Below are positions 17,492-25,637 of a stretch of 64,000 nt of DNA, piece after piece. The position numbers and the translations under genes are program-made. Within the stretch, counting starts at the first letter, position 1, and each line of letters opens with the position of its first letter. The notes beneath the pieces are model-generated. The model had not been told where the DNA came from. It saw nothing but the letters and a program-made list of their open reading frames with translations, and made no database searches. Source of the stretch: Nesterenkonia alba DSM 19423 (GTDB taxonomy: Bacteria; Actinomycetota; Actinomycetes; Actinomycetales; Micrococcaceae); NCBI RefSeq assembly GCF_000421745.1, contig NZ_ATXP01000004.1:62001-126000 (forward strand), given 5' to 3'.

Positions 17492-18772
17492 ATGACGAAT
17501 ACCCCTGCAGAGCAGGTCGCCGGAGTCGAGGTCGGCGAACGCCGGATCTCCATCCCCGGCTTCACCGAAGAAGGCGAGAACCTCGCCGAACAGACCAATG
17601 CCGCCGCCGATCACAGCCACGGAGGCCTCGGCGAGTCCAAGCCCGTGACCTCTGGTGCGGGCTCCCGAGCCAAGCGGCAGACCGGCTTTGACGTTGCCGA
17701 CTTCCCCGAACCCACCGGACGGGAAGAGGAATGGCGCTTCACCCCGCTGAAGAAACTGGCACCGGTCCTCAGCGACACGCCCTCCGACCCGGAAGCTGTC
17801 GACTACCAGATCAGTGCCACTGAAGACGTCACCGTCTCCTCGCTCTCCCACGGCACAGCCCCACGGAACAGCGTGCTGCAGCCGGCCGACCGCGCCGCCG
17901 TCGTCGCGTCGAAGAACGCCGCCGAAGCGCTCTACATCCAAGTGCCCGCTGACACCGAAGTCGCCGAACCTATTCGTGTGGACATCACCGGACTCAAGCC
18001 CGGCGGCCGCGCCAATAGTCACATCGTGCTGGAAGCGGGCACCCATGCCAAGGCGGTCTTCGTCCTGGAGCACCGCGGAAGCGCAGCCTTCAACGGCAAC
18101 GTGGAGGTCAAAGTTGGCGACGGCGCCAGCGTCACCGTCATCTCCCTCCAGCGGTGGAACAAAGACGCCATCCACGCCGGGCAGCACGACGCTGAAGTCG
18201 GCAAGGACGCCACCTACAAGCATGTGGCTGTCTCCCTCGGTGGCGACGTCGTGCGGCTGAACACCAACTTCCGCTACGCCGCAGAAGGCGCCGAAGCGGA
18301 GATGTACGGACTCTACTTCTCCGACTCCGGTCAGCACATCGAACACCGGACCTTCGTGGACCACAACAGCCCCCGGAACACCTCCAACGTGCTCTACAAG
18401 GGCGCCTTGCAGGGAGAGACTGCCCGGACCGTCTGGGTGGGCGATGTGCTCATCCGCAAAGAGGCCGAAGGCACCGACTCCTACGAAAAGAACCAGAACC
18501 TCATCCTCACCGACGGGGCTCGCGCCGACTCGGTGCCGAACCTGGAGATCGAAACCGGAGTCATCGAAGGAGCCGGGCACGCCTCCTCCACGGGCCGGTT
18601 TGATGAGAACCACCTGTTCTATCTCATGGCACGCGGTATCCCGGAAAAGGAAGCCCGCCAGCTGGTGGTCCGCGGCTTCCTCAACGAGATCATCCAGAAG
18701 ATCGAAGTCCCCGCCATCGAGGAATCCCTCCAGGAAGACCTGGAGAACGAGCTGGAGATCCACAGGAACTGA
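17492..18772 (+). CDS. sufD: Fe-S cluster assembly protein SufD
   Basis: A 426-residue scaffold partner of SufB in the SufBC2D complex. The ATG at 17492 follows GGAAGAG and is preferred to a plus-strand start 36 bases upstream. The C-terminal half contains the family-typical FVDHNSPRNTSN and the motif around [16 protein letters not shown], shared with SufB. The N-terminal 80 residues are poorly conserved. A long antisense reading frame covers this gene but is a composition artefact. Confidence 0.95.
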   Translation: MTNTPAEQVAGVEVGERRISIPGFTEEGENLAEQTNAAADHSHGGLGESKPVTSGAGSRAKRQTGFDVADFPEPTGREEEWRFTPLKKLAPVLSDTPSDPEAVDYQISATEDVTVSSLSHGTAPRNSVLQPADRAAVVASKNAAEALYIQVPADTEVAEPIRVDITGLKPGGRANSHIVLEAGTHAKAVFVLEHRGSAAFNGNVEVKVGDGASVTVISLQRWNKDAIHAGQHDAEVGKDATYKHVAVSLGGDVVRLNTNFRYAAEGAEAEMYGLYFSDSGQHIEHRTFVDHNSPRNTSNVLYKGALQGETARTVWVGDVLIRKEAEGTDSYEKNQNLILTDGARADSVPNLEIETGVIEGAGHASSTGRFDENHLFYLMARGIPEKEARQLVVRGFLNEIIQKIEVPAIEESLQEDLENELEIHRN

Positions 18773-18832
18773 CGCCCGGCGCCGGCAGCAACGAACCACA
18801 CGTCTTCACGAACAGAAAAGGACCAGCACACC

Positions 18833-19594
18833 ATGTCAACTCTCGAGATCAAGGACCTGCACGTCTCCATCGAGACCGAGCAGGGCAGCAAAGAGATCCT
18901 CAAGGGCGTGTCCCTGACCATCAATTCCGGTGAGATCCACGCCATTATGGGGCCCAACGGCTCCGGTAAATCCACCCTGGCGGCCACCATCGCCGGTCAC
19001 CCGCGTTACGAGGTGACCTCCGGGTCCATCACCCTGGATGGCGAAGACGTCCTGGAGATGGAAGTCGACGAACGCGCCCAGGCGGGCCTGTTCCTGGCCA
19101 TGCAATACCCGGTGGAGGTCCCCGGGGTGACCATGACCAACTTCCTGCGCACCGCCAAAACCGCGCTCGACGGCGAAGCCCCCAAGATCCGCACCTGGAC
19201 CAAAGAAGTCAAGGACGCCATGGAGAAGCTGCGCATCGACGCCGACTTCGCCAACCGTAACGTCAACGAAGGCTTCTCCGGCGGTGAGAAGAAGCGCGTG
19301 GAGATCCTGCAGCTAGAACTGTTCAAACCCAAGTTCGCTGTGCTCGATGAAACCGACTCAGGTCTGGACATCGACGCGCTGCGCGTGGTCTCCGAAGGCG
19401 TGAACCGTGCTCACCAGGAGAACAACATGGGCACCCTGCTCATCACCCACTACACCCGAATCCTGAACTACATCAAGCCCGACTACGTTCACGTGTTCGT
19501 CGACGGCAAGGTCGCCGAACAGGGCGGACCCGAGTTGGCCGACGAACTGGAAGCCAACGGTTACGACCGGTTCCTGGCTCAGGTTTCCGCCTGA
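18833..19594 (+). CDS. sufC: Fe-S cluster assembly ATPase SufC
   Basis: A 253-residue ABC-type ATPase that drives conformational change in the SufBD scaffold. Motifs: Walker A GPNGSGKSTLA (about 39-49), the SufC-type signature FSGGEKKRVEILQ, Walker B KFAVLDETDSGLD. Unlike transporter ATPases it has no membrane partner. AAGGA precedes the start. It is followed by sufT; the cysteine desulfurase gene sufS and the sulfur carrier gene sufU that follow sufC in many actinobacteria are not here. Confidence 0.97.
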   Translation: MSTLEIKDLHVSIETEQGSKEILKGVSLTINSGEIHAIMGPNGSGKSTLAATIAGHPRYEVTSGSITLDGEDVLEMEVDERAQAGLFLAMQYPVEVPGVTMTNFLRTAKTALDGEAPKIRTWTKEVKDAMEKLRIDADFANRNVNEGFSGGEKKRVEILQLELFKPKFAVLDETDSGLDIDALRVVSEGVNRAHQENNMGTLLITHYTRILNYIKPDYVHVFVDGKVAEQGGPELADELEANGYDRFLAQVSA

Positions 19595-19669
19595 ATCGAT
19601 CCAGCGGGAATCATGCCTTCCCAATGGGCGTTGTGATCGTCCAGACTGGGAGCAGGAGAGGAGCACTAC

Positions 19670-19996
19670 ATGACTGAAACCACACAGCAAACTCCGCTTG
19701 AGGACATCGAAGAGGCCCTCAAGGAGGTCATCGACCCCGAGCTGGGCATCAACGTAGTCGACCTCGGCCTGCTCTACGGACTGCGCTACGAGGACGATGG
19801 CGCCCTGGTCATCGATATGACCTTGACCACCGCGGCCTGCCCGCTCACCGATGTGCTCGAAGAGCAGGTCGGACAGCACGTGGGCACCATGGTCGACGAA
19901 TGGCGGCTCAACTGGGTCTGGATGCCACCGTGGGGTCCGGAGAAGATCACCGACGATGGCCGCGAGCAGATGCGTGCCCTCGGGTTCAACATCTAA
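19670..19996 (+). CDS. sufT: SufT-like metal-sulfur cluster assembly factor (DUF59/MIP18)
   Basis: A 108-residue protein of the PaaD/SufT family, which helps Fe-S cluster maturation or transfer to target proteins. It consists almost entirely of the DUF59 fold with the hallmark VIDPELGINVVDLGL and the conserved cysteine in TTAACPLTD. GGAGAGGAG stands before the ATG. It is last in the suf operon; its stop overlaps by four bases with the convergent ATPase gene, leaving no room for a terminator between them. Confidence 0.92.
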   Translation: MTETTQQTPLEDIEEALKEVIDPELGINVVDLGLLYGLRYEDDGALVIDMTLTTAACPLTDVLEEQVGQHVGTMVDEWRLNWVWMPPWGPEKITDDGREQMRALGFNI

Positions 19997-20694
19997 GAAC
20001 CTGCCTCACGCAGCGCCAGCCGGCGGTAGTGAGCGATCGCTGCCGCCGGCTCGTCATCTGCTACGACCTGCCCATTATCGAAGACCAGGACCCGTTCCGC
20101 ACCGGCGGCGAAGTCCAGGTCATGGGTAGCGATCAGCAGGGGCACCTCCAGGCGCATCAGCCGCTGCTGGAACTCGGTGGCGGCGCGCAGATCCAGCAGT
20201 GTGGTGGGCTCATCGGCCAGTACGAGTTCCGGCTCAGCCGCCAGCACCCCCGCCAAGGCGACTTTCTGCCGCTCCCCAGAAGAAAGCTGATAGACCGAGG
20301 AATCCCTCCGGTCACCGAGCCCCACAGACTCCAGGATTACAGCAGCACGACGACGCCGCTCCGCGCGGTCTGTGACGGAATCCTTCAGCGAGAACTCAAT
20401 ATCCTCACCCACCACCGGCATGATGAGCTGGGCCTGAGGGTTGGCGAAAATGAAGCCTGTCCGCGGCACCTGTGGACTGAAGGTGACCTCCCCGGAGGTC
20501 GGTTCAACGAGTCCGGCGATCAGTCGCAGCAGAGTCGACTTGCCGGAACCGTTGGCGCCCACCACAGCGATAACACGCTCGGTGAGCTCTAAGGACACCG
20601 GCCCTAGAATTCGCCGTGGTGAGCCGGCGTCGTCGACCTGCACGCTGACCGCTTCGAGCCCGATCGTTACACTGGACCGGTTGCCCACCTGCAC
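19993..20694 (-). CDS. ECF/BioM-like ABC ATPase
   Basis: A 233-residue ATPase resembling the A-component of energy-coupling-factor vitamin transporters (CbiO/BioM/EcfA). Walker A GANGSGKSTLL, Q-loop region FIFANPQAQLIMPVVGEDIEF (the NPxxQ of ECF ATPases), signature LSSGERQKVALAG and Walker B LVLADEPTTLLD are all visible. No S-component (for example BioY) or T-component gene is next to it: one side is the suf operon and the other a divergent ABC-F gene. Starts are GTG codons at 20694 or 20688; the second has GGGGG at a better distance. It may serve a transporter encoded elsewhere. Confidence 0.82.
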   Translation of the reverse strand: MQVGNRSSVTIGLEAVSVQVDDAGSPRRILGPVSLELTERVIAVVGANGSGKSTLLRLIAGLVEPTSGEVTFSPQVPRTGFIFANPQAQLIMPVVGEDIEFSLKDSVTDRAERRRRAAVILESVGLGDRRDSSVYQLSSGERQKVALAGVLAAEPELVLADEPTTLLDLRAATEFQQRLMRLEVPLLIATHDLDFAAGAERVLVFDNGQVVADDEPAAAIAHYRRLALREAGS

Positions 20695-20734
20695 CCCCTG
20701 AACTGACCTGTACTGACGAAGGACGAATCAAGCA

Positions 20735-22333
20735 TTGATCAGCGTATCCAACCTTGAGCTGCGCGCCGGCGCACGCCTGCTGATGGATGGGGTTTCCTTC
20801 CGCGTCGACGCTGGCGACAAGATCGGGCTGGTGGGGCGCAACGGGGCCGGTAAGACCACCATGACCAAAGTGCTGGCTGGCCAGGCCCAACCCGCCGCCG
20901 GTCACGTGGAGCGCCGGGGGTCCATTGGGTATCTGCCTCAGGACCCGCGAGTGGAGAACATGGAGCAGACCGCCCGGGATCGGATCCTTTCTGCACGCGA
21001 ACTCGATGTGGTGACCACCAAGCTGCGTACCGCCGAAGAGGACATGGCCTCCAGTAATGACGCCGTCCGGGACAAGGCGATGCGCACCTATGACCGGCTC
21101 CAGGCGCGTTTCGACGCAGCCGGGGGGTACTCCGCCGAGGCCGAGGCCGCTACGATCTGCGCAAACCTGGACCTGCCCGAACGTATCCTCAGTCAGCCGC
21201 TGAAAACCCTCTCCGGTGGTCAGCGGCGCCGTGTGGAACTGGCCCGCATCTTATTCTCCGACGCCGACACGCTGCTGCTCGATGAACCGACCAACCACCT
21301 CGATGCTGACTCGATCGTCTGGCTGCGGGACTACCTCCAACACTTCTCCGGCGGGTTCATCGTCATCTCCCACGACGTGGAGCTCATCGAACGCACGGTC
21401 AATAAGGTGCTCTATCTGGACGCCAACCGCATGACCGTGGATGTGTACAACATGGGATGGAAGAACTACCTGGCTCAGCGGGAGCAGGACGAGGCCCGCC
21501 GTAAACGCGAGTTCGCTAACGCGGAGAAAAAAGCCACTGCCCTGCGCGCTCAGGCGGAGAAGATGCGGGCCAAGGCCACTAAGGCCGTGGCCGCGCAGAA
21601 CATGCTCAAACGCGCCGACCGGATGATGGCCGGATTGGAAGGGGAACGGCAGACCGACCGGGTGGCCAATATTCGTTTTCCGCGACCGGCTCCTTGCGGC
21701 AAGACCCCCTTGATGGCCCGCGGGCTGAGTAAATCCTACGGGTCCTTAGAGATCTTCACCGGGTTGGATCTGGCGATCGATCGGGGATCTCGCGTGGTGA
21801 TCCTCGGGTACAACGGGGCGGGGAAGACCACCTTGCTGCGGTTATTGGCTGGGGTCGACCAGCCGGATTCAGGGGAGATCCTCCCCGGTCACGGACTGAA
21901 ACTGGGGTACTTCGCCCAAGAGCACGACACCCTCGACACCCAGCGCAGCGTCCTGGAGAACATGAAATCCGCTGCGCCGCAGCTGACCGATACCGATCAA
22001 CGCAAGATCCTGGGGTCCTTCTTGTTCTCCGGGGACGACGTCGCCAAACCGGCTTCCGTCCTTTCCGGGGGTGAGAAGACGCGGCTGGCTCTGGCCACAC
22101 TGGTGGCCTCCAGCGCCAATGTGCTGCTGCTCGACGAGCCCACGAACAACCTGGATCCGGCATCTCGTGAAGAGATCCTTGCGGCTCTGCGCACCTACGA
22201 AGGTGCGGTGGTGTTGGTGACTCATGATGAGGGAGCGGTCGAGGCGCTTAACCCCGAACGGGTCGTGCTGCTGCCCGACGGGGTCGAAGATCTCTACACC
22301 GCCGAATACGAAGATCTCATCACCCTCGCCTGA
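20735..22333 (+). CDS. ABC-F family ribosome-associated ATPase
   Basis: A 532-residue soluble protein with two ABC cassettes and no membrane segment. Cassette 1 has GRNGAGKTT, LSGGQRRRVELARILF and LLLDEPTNHLD; cassette 2 has GYNGAGKTT, LSGGEKTRLALATLV and LLLDEPTNNLD. The linker (about residues 240-305) is highly charged, as in ABC-F proteins that reach the ribosomal P-site tRNA. The gene begins with TTG. Members act in translation or protect ribosomes from antibiotics; which applies here cannot be read from sequence. Its position after the suf operon is common in the Micrococcaceae, which suggests a housekeeping role. Confidence 0.93.
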   Translation: MISVSNLELRAGARLLMDGVSFRVDAGDKIGLVGRNGAGKTTMTKVLAGQAQPAAGHVERRGSIGYLPQDPRVENMEQTARDRILSARELDVVTTKLRTAEEDMASSNDAVRDKAMRTYDRLQARFDAAGGYSAEAEAATICANLDLPERILSQPLKTLSGGQRRRVELARILFSDADTLLLDEPTNHLDADSIVWLRDYLQHFSGGFIVISHDVELIERTVNKVLYLDANRMTVDVYNMGWKNYLAQREQDEARRKREFANAEKKATALRAQAEKMRAKATKAVAAQNMLKRADRMMAGLEGERQTDRVANIRFPRPAPCGKTPLMARGLSKSYGSLEIFTGLDLAIDRGSRVVILGYNGAGKTTLLRLLAGVDQPDSGEILPGHGLKLGYFAQEHDTLDTQRSVLENMKSAAPQLTDTDQRKILGSFLFSGDDVAKPASVLSGGEKTRLALATLVASSANVLLLDEPTNNLDPASREEILAALRTYEGAVVLVTHDEGAVEALNPERVVLLPDGVEDLYTAEYEDLITLA

Positions 22334-22366
22334 GATAGGTTCTTTCTCCAGGACACACGAGGTACA

Positions 22367-23281
22367 TCACCGGGACTCGGTGAGGTGTTCATCCACCCAG
22401 GCGTCTTCGGCGTCCTCATCTGAGTAACGGCCACGCTGCTGCCGGTAGCGACGCTTGGCCTCCCGGATCCGTTCCTGCTTGGAAATCGTGGAGATCCCGG
22501 CCGGGGCGGGAGCCTCATCTGCGGCCTCATCCGCGGCATCGAGATCCCGGTTGCGGGCATGCAGCCGTGCTGCATACCCCCATCCGACAAACCCCAGCAG
22601 ACCAAAGGCGATCCACTGCATCGAATACGACAGGTGCGGTCCCTCATCCAAGCTCGGGCGGGGGAGTGCCCGAGGGGCCTCCGCGGGTGCCGGATCCTCT
22701 GAAGCGAGTACTCCATAGCCGCCGTTGAGTAGGTCATACTCTAATTCGGCGTCGTACTCATTCAGATCGATCGAGGCGAGTTGCCCCTCCGGGGCGCCGC
22801 GGTCAATCGCCGGCTCCGCTGGTCGCAGCCGCACCACGACATCCACCTCACCACCAGGTGGCTCCGGATTATATGCCGGACGCGATCCATCAGTGCTGTC
22901 CAGTGGCAACCAGCCCCGGGAAATCGCGATGACATCACCGGTCTCACTGACCCGGAACGGCACCAACTGTTCATACCCCACATCCCCGGTGTGTGGGCGG
23001 TTCCGGACGAACCGGTGATCCTCACCCAGGTAACGACCGGTCACCTCCACCACGGTCCACTCATCAGCCTCATCTGGGTCAACGAACAGCTCCCGGGCCT
23101 CCGAGTAGCCAATGGGATCCTCGTCATAGTTCGCCACGACCGTGTTGATCTCATCCAGGGTCTGCTCACGCCGATCCCACTGCCACTGGCCCAAGAAGTA
23201 GCAGGCCACCGCGAACGCCGCACAGACCGCCAACCAGCCCAACCAGGTGGGGGTGAGTAAGAACGCATACCGCCGGCTCAC
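22367..23281 (-). CDS. SURF1-family cytochrome oxidase biogenesis protein
   Basis: A 304-residue membrane protein with the SURF1 layout: one N-terminal helix (about 13-31), an extracytoplasmic domain with RNRPHTGDVGYEQLVPF and SRGWLP motifs, and a second helix (about 215-237, IAFGLLGFVGWGYAARLHA). SURF1 assists insertion of heme A or cofactors into cytochrome aa3. A charged cytoplasmic tail (about 255-304) is specific to actinobacteria. The start overlaps the next upstream gene by four bases, so the three genes 23981-22367 form one operon. It complements ctaA about 9 kb away. Confidence 0.93.
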   Translation of the reverse strand: MSRRYAFLLTPTWLGWLAVCAAFAVACYFLGQWQWDRREQTLDEINTVVANYDEDPIGYSEARELFVDPDEADEWTVVEVTGRYLGEDHRFVRNRPHTGDVGYEQLVPFRVSETGDVIAISRGWLPLDSTDGSRPAYNPEPPGGEVDVVVRLRPAEPAIDRGAPEGQLASIDLNEYDAELEYDLLNGGYGVLASEDPAPAEAPRALPRPSLDEGPHLSYSMQWIAFGLLGFVGWGYAARLHARNRDLDAADEAADEAPAPAGISTISKQERIREAKRRYRQQRGRYSDEDAEDAWVDEHLTESR

Positions 23282-23538
23282 CGCTGTACCTCCTGAGACT
23301 GCACATCCTGAGGCTCCAGAGGCTCCGTGGTCCGCCAGAACAGTCGCTGCTTGAGGAAATGCTCCAGCCAGTCCCGATGCTCATCACAGGCCAGCCACAC
23401 CTTGCGGCGGTCCGGGGTGTGGATCTTCGGATTGTTCCACTTGATCTGCCACACCGCATCGGTTCGGCAGCCCTTACGGGAACACTGCGGCGACTCCGGA
23501 CCGGGCTCAGCCGAGCCGAGCGATCCGAGTAGGTCCAT
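23278..23538 (-). CDS. Small conserved protein with Cys/His metal-binding pattern
   Basis: An 86-residue protein. CSRKGC (about 19-24) and the later CDEH (about 51-54) make a plausible zinc site in a small beta-rich fold. Similar short proteins next to SURF1 and DUF3099 genes are found across the Micrococcales, where some databases label them acetone carboxylase without support; I would not use that name. It overlaps the SURF1 gene by four bases and the DUF3099 gene by one. No function is proposed beyond a possible link with oxidase assembly. Confidence 0.8.
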   Translation of the reverse strand: MDLLGSLGSAEPGPESPQCSRKGCRTDAVWQIKWNNPKIHTPDRRKVWLACDEHRDWLEHFLKQRLFWRTTEPLEPQDVQSQEVQR

Positions 23539-23981
23539 CAGCGGTGACTCCTGTACCTGGGGTTGTCTTCGTTCTCCTGGTCGGTGAGCGCCTCTTCGGC
23601 CAGTTCGCCGGGGATGACCGAATCAGTATCCGACTGAGGTGGCTCAGCGGCGGCGTCGTCATCCTCATCTTCCCACCACTGGCGCGACTCTGCGGCCTGT
23701 TCATGCCCGGTACTCAACTGGCGCGGATCCACAGCGGCCGCCCGGCGATCATAGCGATCCGCCCCGGCATTGGCGCTGACCACCGCGGTATACGGCAACA
23801 CCACCGCCCCGAGGACGAACACCCATGCCCACCAGCTCTCCCAGACCATGGCCACCACGCCGGCGAGGACAAAGCACACCATGCGCAGGCCCATCGACAC
23901 CGAGTAGCTAATCATGCGTGAACGCTGCTCGACGCTGTGCCGAACAGGCGCATCAGTGATCGACTGGACCGACTCGGTCAT
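23538..23981 (-). CDS. DUF3099 membrane protein
   Basis: A 147-residue protein with two adjacent hydrophobic helices (about 29-50 and 52-70; GLRMVCFVLAGVVAMVW and WVFVLGAVVLPYTAVV). An acidic, disordered tail follows. This is the DUF3099 pattern of actinobacteria, of unknown function. It is the first gene of the operon with the small Cys/His protein and SURF1. The ATG at 23981 lies 6 bases after a TAGAAT box, so its mRNA is probably leaderless. Confidence 0.88.
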   Translation of the reverse strand: MTESVQSITDAPVRHSVEQRSRMISYSVSMGLRMVCFVLAGVVAMVWESWWAWVFVLGAVVLPYTAVVSANAGADRYDRRAAAVDPRQLSTGHEQAAESRQWWEDEDDDAAAEPPQSDTDSVIPGELAEEALTDQENEDNPRYRSHR

Positions 23982-23993
23982 CCATCTATTCTA
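23982..23993 (-). promoter_or_regulatory. Leaderless promoter of the DUF3099-SURF1 operon
   Basis: Minus-strand -10 TAGAAT (23993-23988) is followed by AGATGG and the ATG at 23981. There is no Shine-Dalgarno sequence. The spacing is the same as for the ABC-ctaA promoter. Confidence 0.55.
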
Positions 23994-24078
23994 CGCGCGA
24001 GTACCGAGTTGTCTCACGTAGGGTGATTCAGGACAAAAAGGCCCGCCACGGGCAGCAGAACCCGCATACAGGAGGAAC

Positions 24079-24783
24079 ATGAGCCGCAGCGTTCTCATCA
24101 CCGGAGGCAATCGAGGCATCGGCCGCGCCATCGCCGAAGAGTTCCTCGCCCAGGGTGACAAAGTTGCCGTGACCACCCGCAGTGGAGAGGCCCCCGAGGG
24201 TGCCCTCGGTGTCGCCGCTGACGTTACCGATGCCGCCTCCATTGACGAAGCGTTCAAGACCGTGGAAGAAGCCCACGGGCCGGTGGAGATCCTGGTGGCC
24301 AACGCCGGCATCACCCGAGACACGCTGCTACTGCGGATGAGTGAAGAGGACTTCTCCGACGTCGTCGACACGAACCTCACCGGAGCCTTCCGCGTCCTCA
24401 AACGCGCGTCCAAAGGGATGCTGCGGCTCAAGCGCGGCCGCGTGGTGCTGATCGGATCGGTGGTGGGTCTCTACGGCTCCCCGGGTCAGATCAACTACGC
24501 CTCATCCAAAGCGGCCCTGGTGGGCATGGCCCGTTCTCTGACCCGGGAACTGGGCGGGCGTGGCATCACCGCCAATGTGGTGGCGCCGGGCTTTGTGCGC
24601 TCGGATATGACCGACCAGCTCGACGAAGACACCCAGAAGAAGTACTTGGAGAACATCCCCGTCGGCCGGTTCGCCGAAGCCGAGGAAGTAGCCCGGGTGG
24701 TGCGCTGGGTCGCCAGCGCCGACGCCGGCTATATTTCCGGTGCGGTGATCCCCGTCGACGGAGGCCTCGGCATGGGGCACTGA
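24079..24783 (+). CDS. fabG: 3-oxoacyl-ACP reductase FabG-like SDR
   Basis: A 234-residue NADPH-dependent reductase, most likely reducing 3-oxoacyl-ACP in fatty-acid elongation. It has TGGNRGIG (8-15), NAGITRD near 76-82, the catalytic serine in IGSVVG, and YASSK (about 141-145), followed by NVVAPGF and the C-terminal VDGGLGMGH. These match mycobacterial MabA/FabG. GGAGGA precedes the ATG. A second, atypical SDR gene follows after 92 bases that contain a nested hairpin. Confidence 0.9.
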   Translation: MSRSVLITGGNRGIGRAIAEEFLAQGDKVAVTTRSGEAPEGALGVAADVTDAASIDEAFKTVEEAHGPVEILVANAGITRDTLLLRMSEEDFSDVVDTNLTGAFRVLKRASKGMLRLKRGRVVLIGSVVGLYGSPGQINYASSKAALVGMARSLTRELGGRGITANVVAPGFVRSDMTDQLDEDTQKKYLENIPVGRFAEAEEVARVVRWVASADAGYISGAVIPVDGGLGMGH

Positions 24784-24811
24784 ACCCCACCAGCCATGTC
24801 CCAGCCATATT

Positions 24812-24853
24812 GCGATATCCCAGCGGAAGTCCGCTGTGAAGAGGGAATATCGC
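24812..24853 (+). repeat. Nested inverted repeat between two SDR genes
   Basis: Outer arms GCGATATCCC (24812-24821) and GGGAATATCGC (24843-24853) pair with one bulged base; within lies the perfect hairpin CAGCGG-AAGT-CCGCTG (24821-24836). It stands 22 bases before the next start codon, close to its ribosome-binding site, and could be an operator or an mRNA structure affecting translation. Confidence 0.5.
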
Positions 24854-24875
24854 TGTGAACTTTGAAGGAGACACT

Positions 24876-25637
24876 ATGACAACACAGGATCTGGCCGGCA
24901 CAGGCGCGGTCATCACCGGCTCATCGCGTGGCATTGGCGCGGCCACAGCACAGCTGGTGGCCGCCCGGGGAGCCGGAGTGGTGGTGAACTATCGGGCCAA
25001 AGCCCCGCGGGCGAAGAAAGTCGTCGCAGGCATCGAAGAGGCCGGAGGACGCGCGGTAGCCGTCCAAGCCGATATCACCAGCGACGAGGGCGCACAGACC
25101 CTCGTTGACACCGCCGTGGAGAACTTCGGTTCCCTGAACCTGCTGATTCTCAACGCCTCCGGCGGCATGGAAGCAGATAAAGGCGAGGACTACGCTCTGA
25201 AACTCAACCGAGATGCGCAGGTCAACCTGGTCAAAACCGCACTGCAGGTGATGCCCTCAGGCTCTCAGATCGTCTTCGTGACCAGCCACCAGGCCCACTT
25301 CATCAACCAGGTCGCCACGATGGACGCCTATGAGCCGGTGGCCCGATCCAAACGCGCCGGTGAAGACGCCCTGCGCGAGCTCATCCCCGACCTCGATGCC
25401 AAGGGCGTAAAACTCACAGTGGTCTCCGGGGACATGATCGAAGGCACCATCACCGCTACACTGCTCGACCGAGCCCAGCCTGGCGCCATTGAGGCCCGTC
25501 GAGAAGCCGCCGGCAAGCTGTACACGGTCGAAGAGTTCGCGGAGGAAATCAACGCTCTGGTCGGACGCAGCGACCTCGAACAGGGGCACACAGAACTCGT
25601 CGGTGGGGCCGAAGATTTCCTCGCCGCTCATAGCTGA
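24876..25637 (+). CDS. SDR-family protein with altered active site
   Basis: A 253-residue Rossmann-fold protein. AAGGAG 5 bases before the ATG at 24876 decides the start over one 21 bases upstream. The cofactor motif TGSSRGIG (14-21) is intact. The catalytic region departs from the rule: instead of Y-x3-K it reads YEPVARSKRAGED, so Tyr and Lys are seven apart, and the typical NAG is NAS. Such proteins occur beside fabG in related genomes. It may still bind NAD(P) but use another mechanism, or act in a complex with FabG. A role in fatty-acid synthesis is inferred from position only. Confidence 0.8.
   Translation: MTTQDLAGTGAVITGSSRGIGAATAQLVAARGAGVVVNYRAKAPRAKKVVAGIEEAGGRAVAVQADITSDEGAQTLVDTAVENFGSLNLLILNASGGMEADKGEDYALKLNRDAQVNLVKTALQVMPSGSQIVFVTSHQAHFINQVATMDAYEPVARSKRAGEDALRELIPDLDAKGVKLTVVSGDMIEGTITATLLDRAQPGAIEARREAAGKLYTVEEFAEEINALVGRSDLEQGHTELVGGAEDFLAAHS

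Noticed and set aside
17486-18799. 437-codon open frame antisense to sufD
   Set aside because: Arises from GC-rich codon bias; the plus-strand product is an unmistakable SufD.
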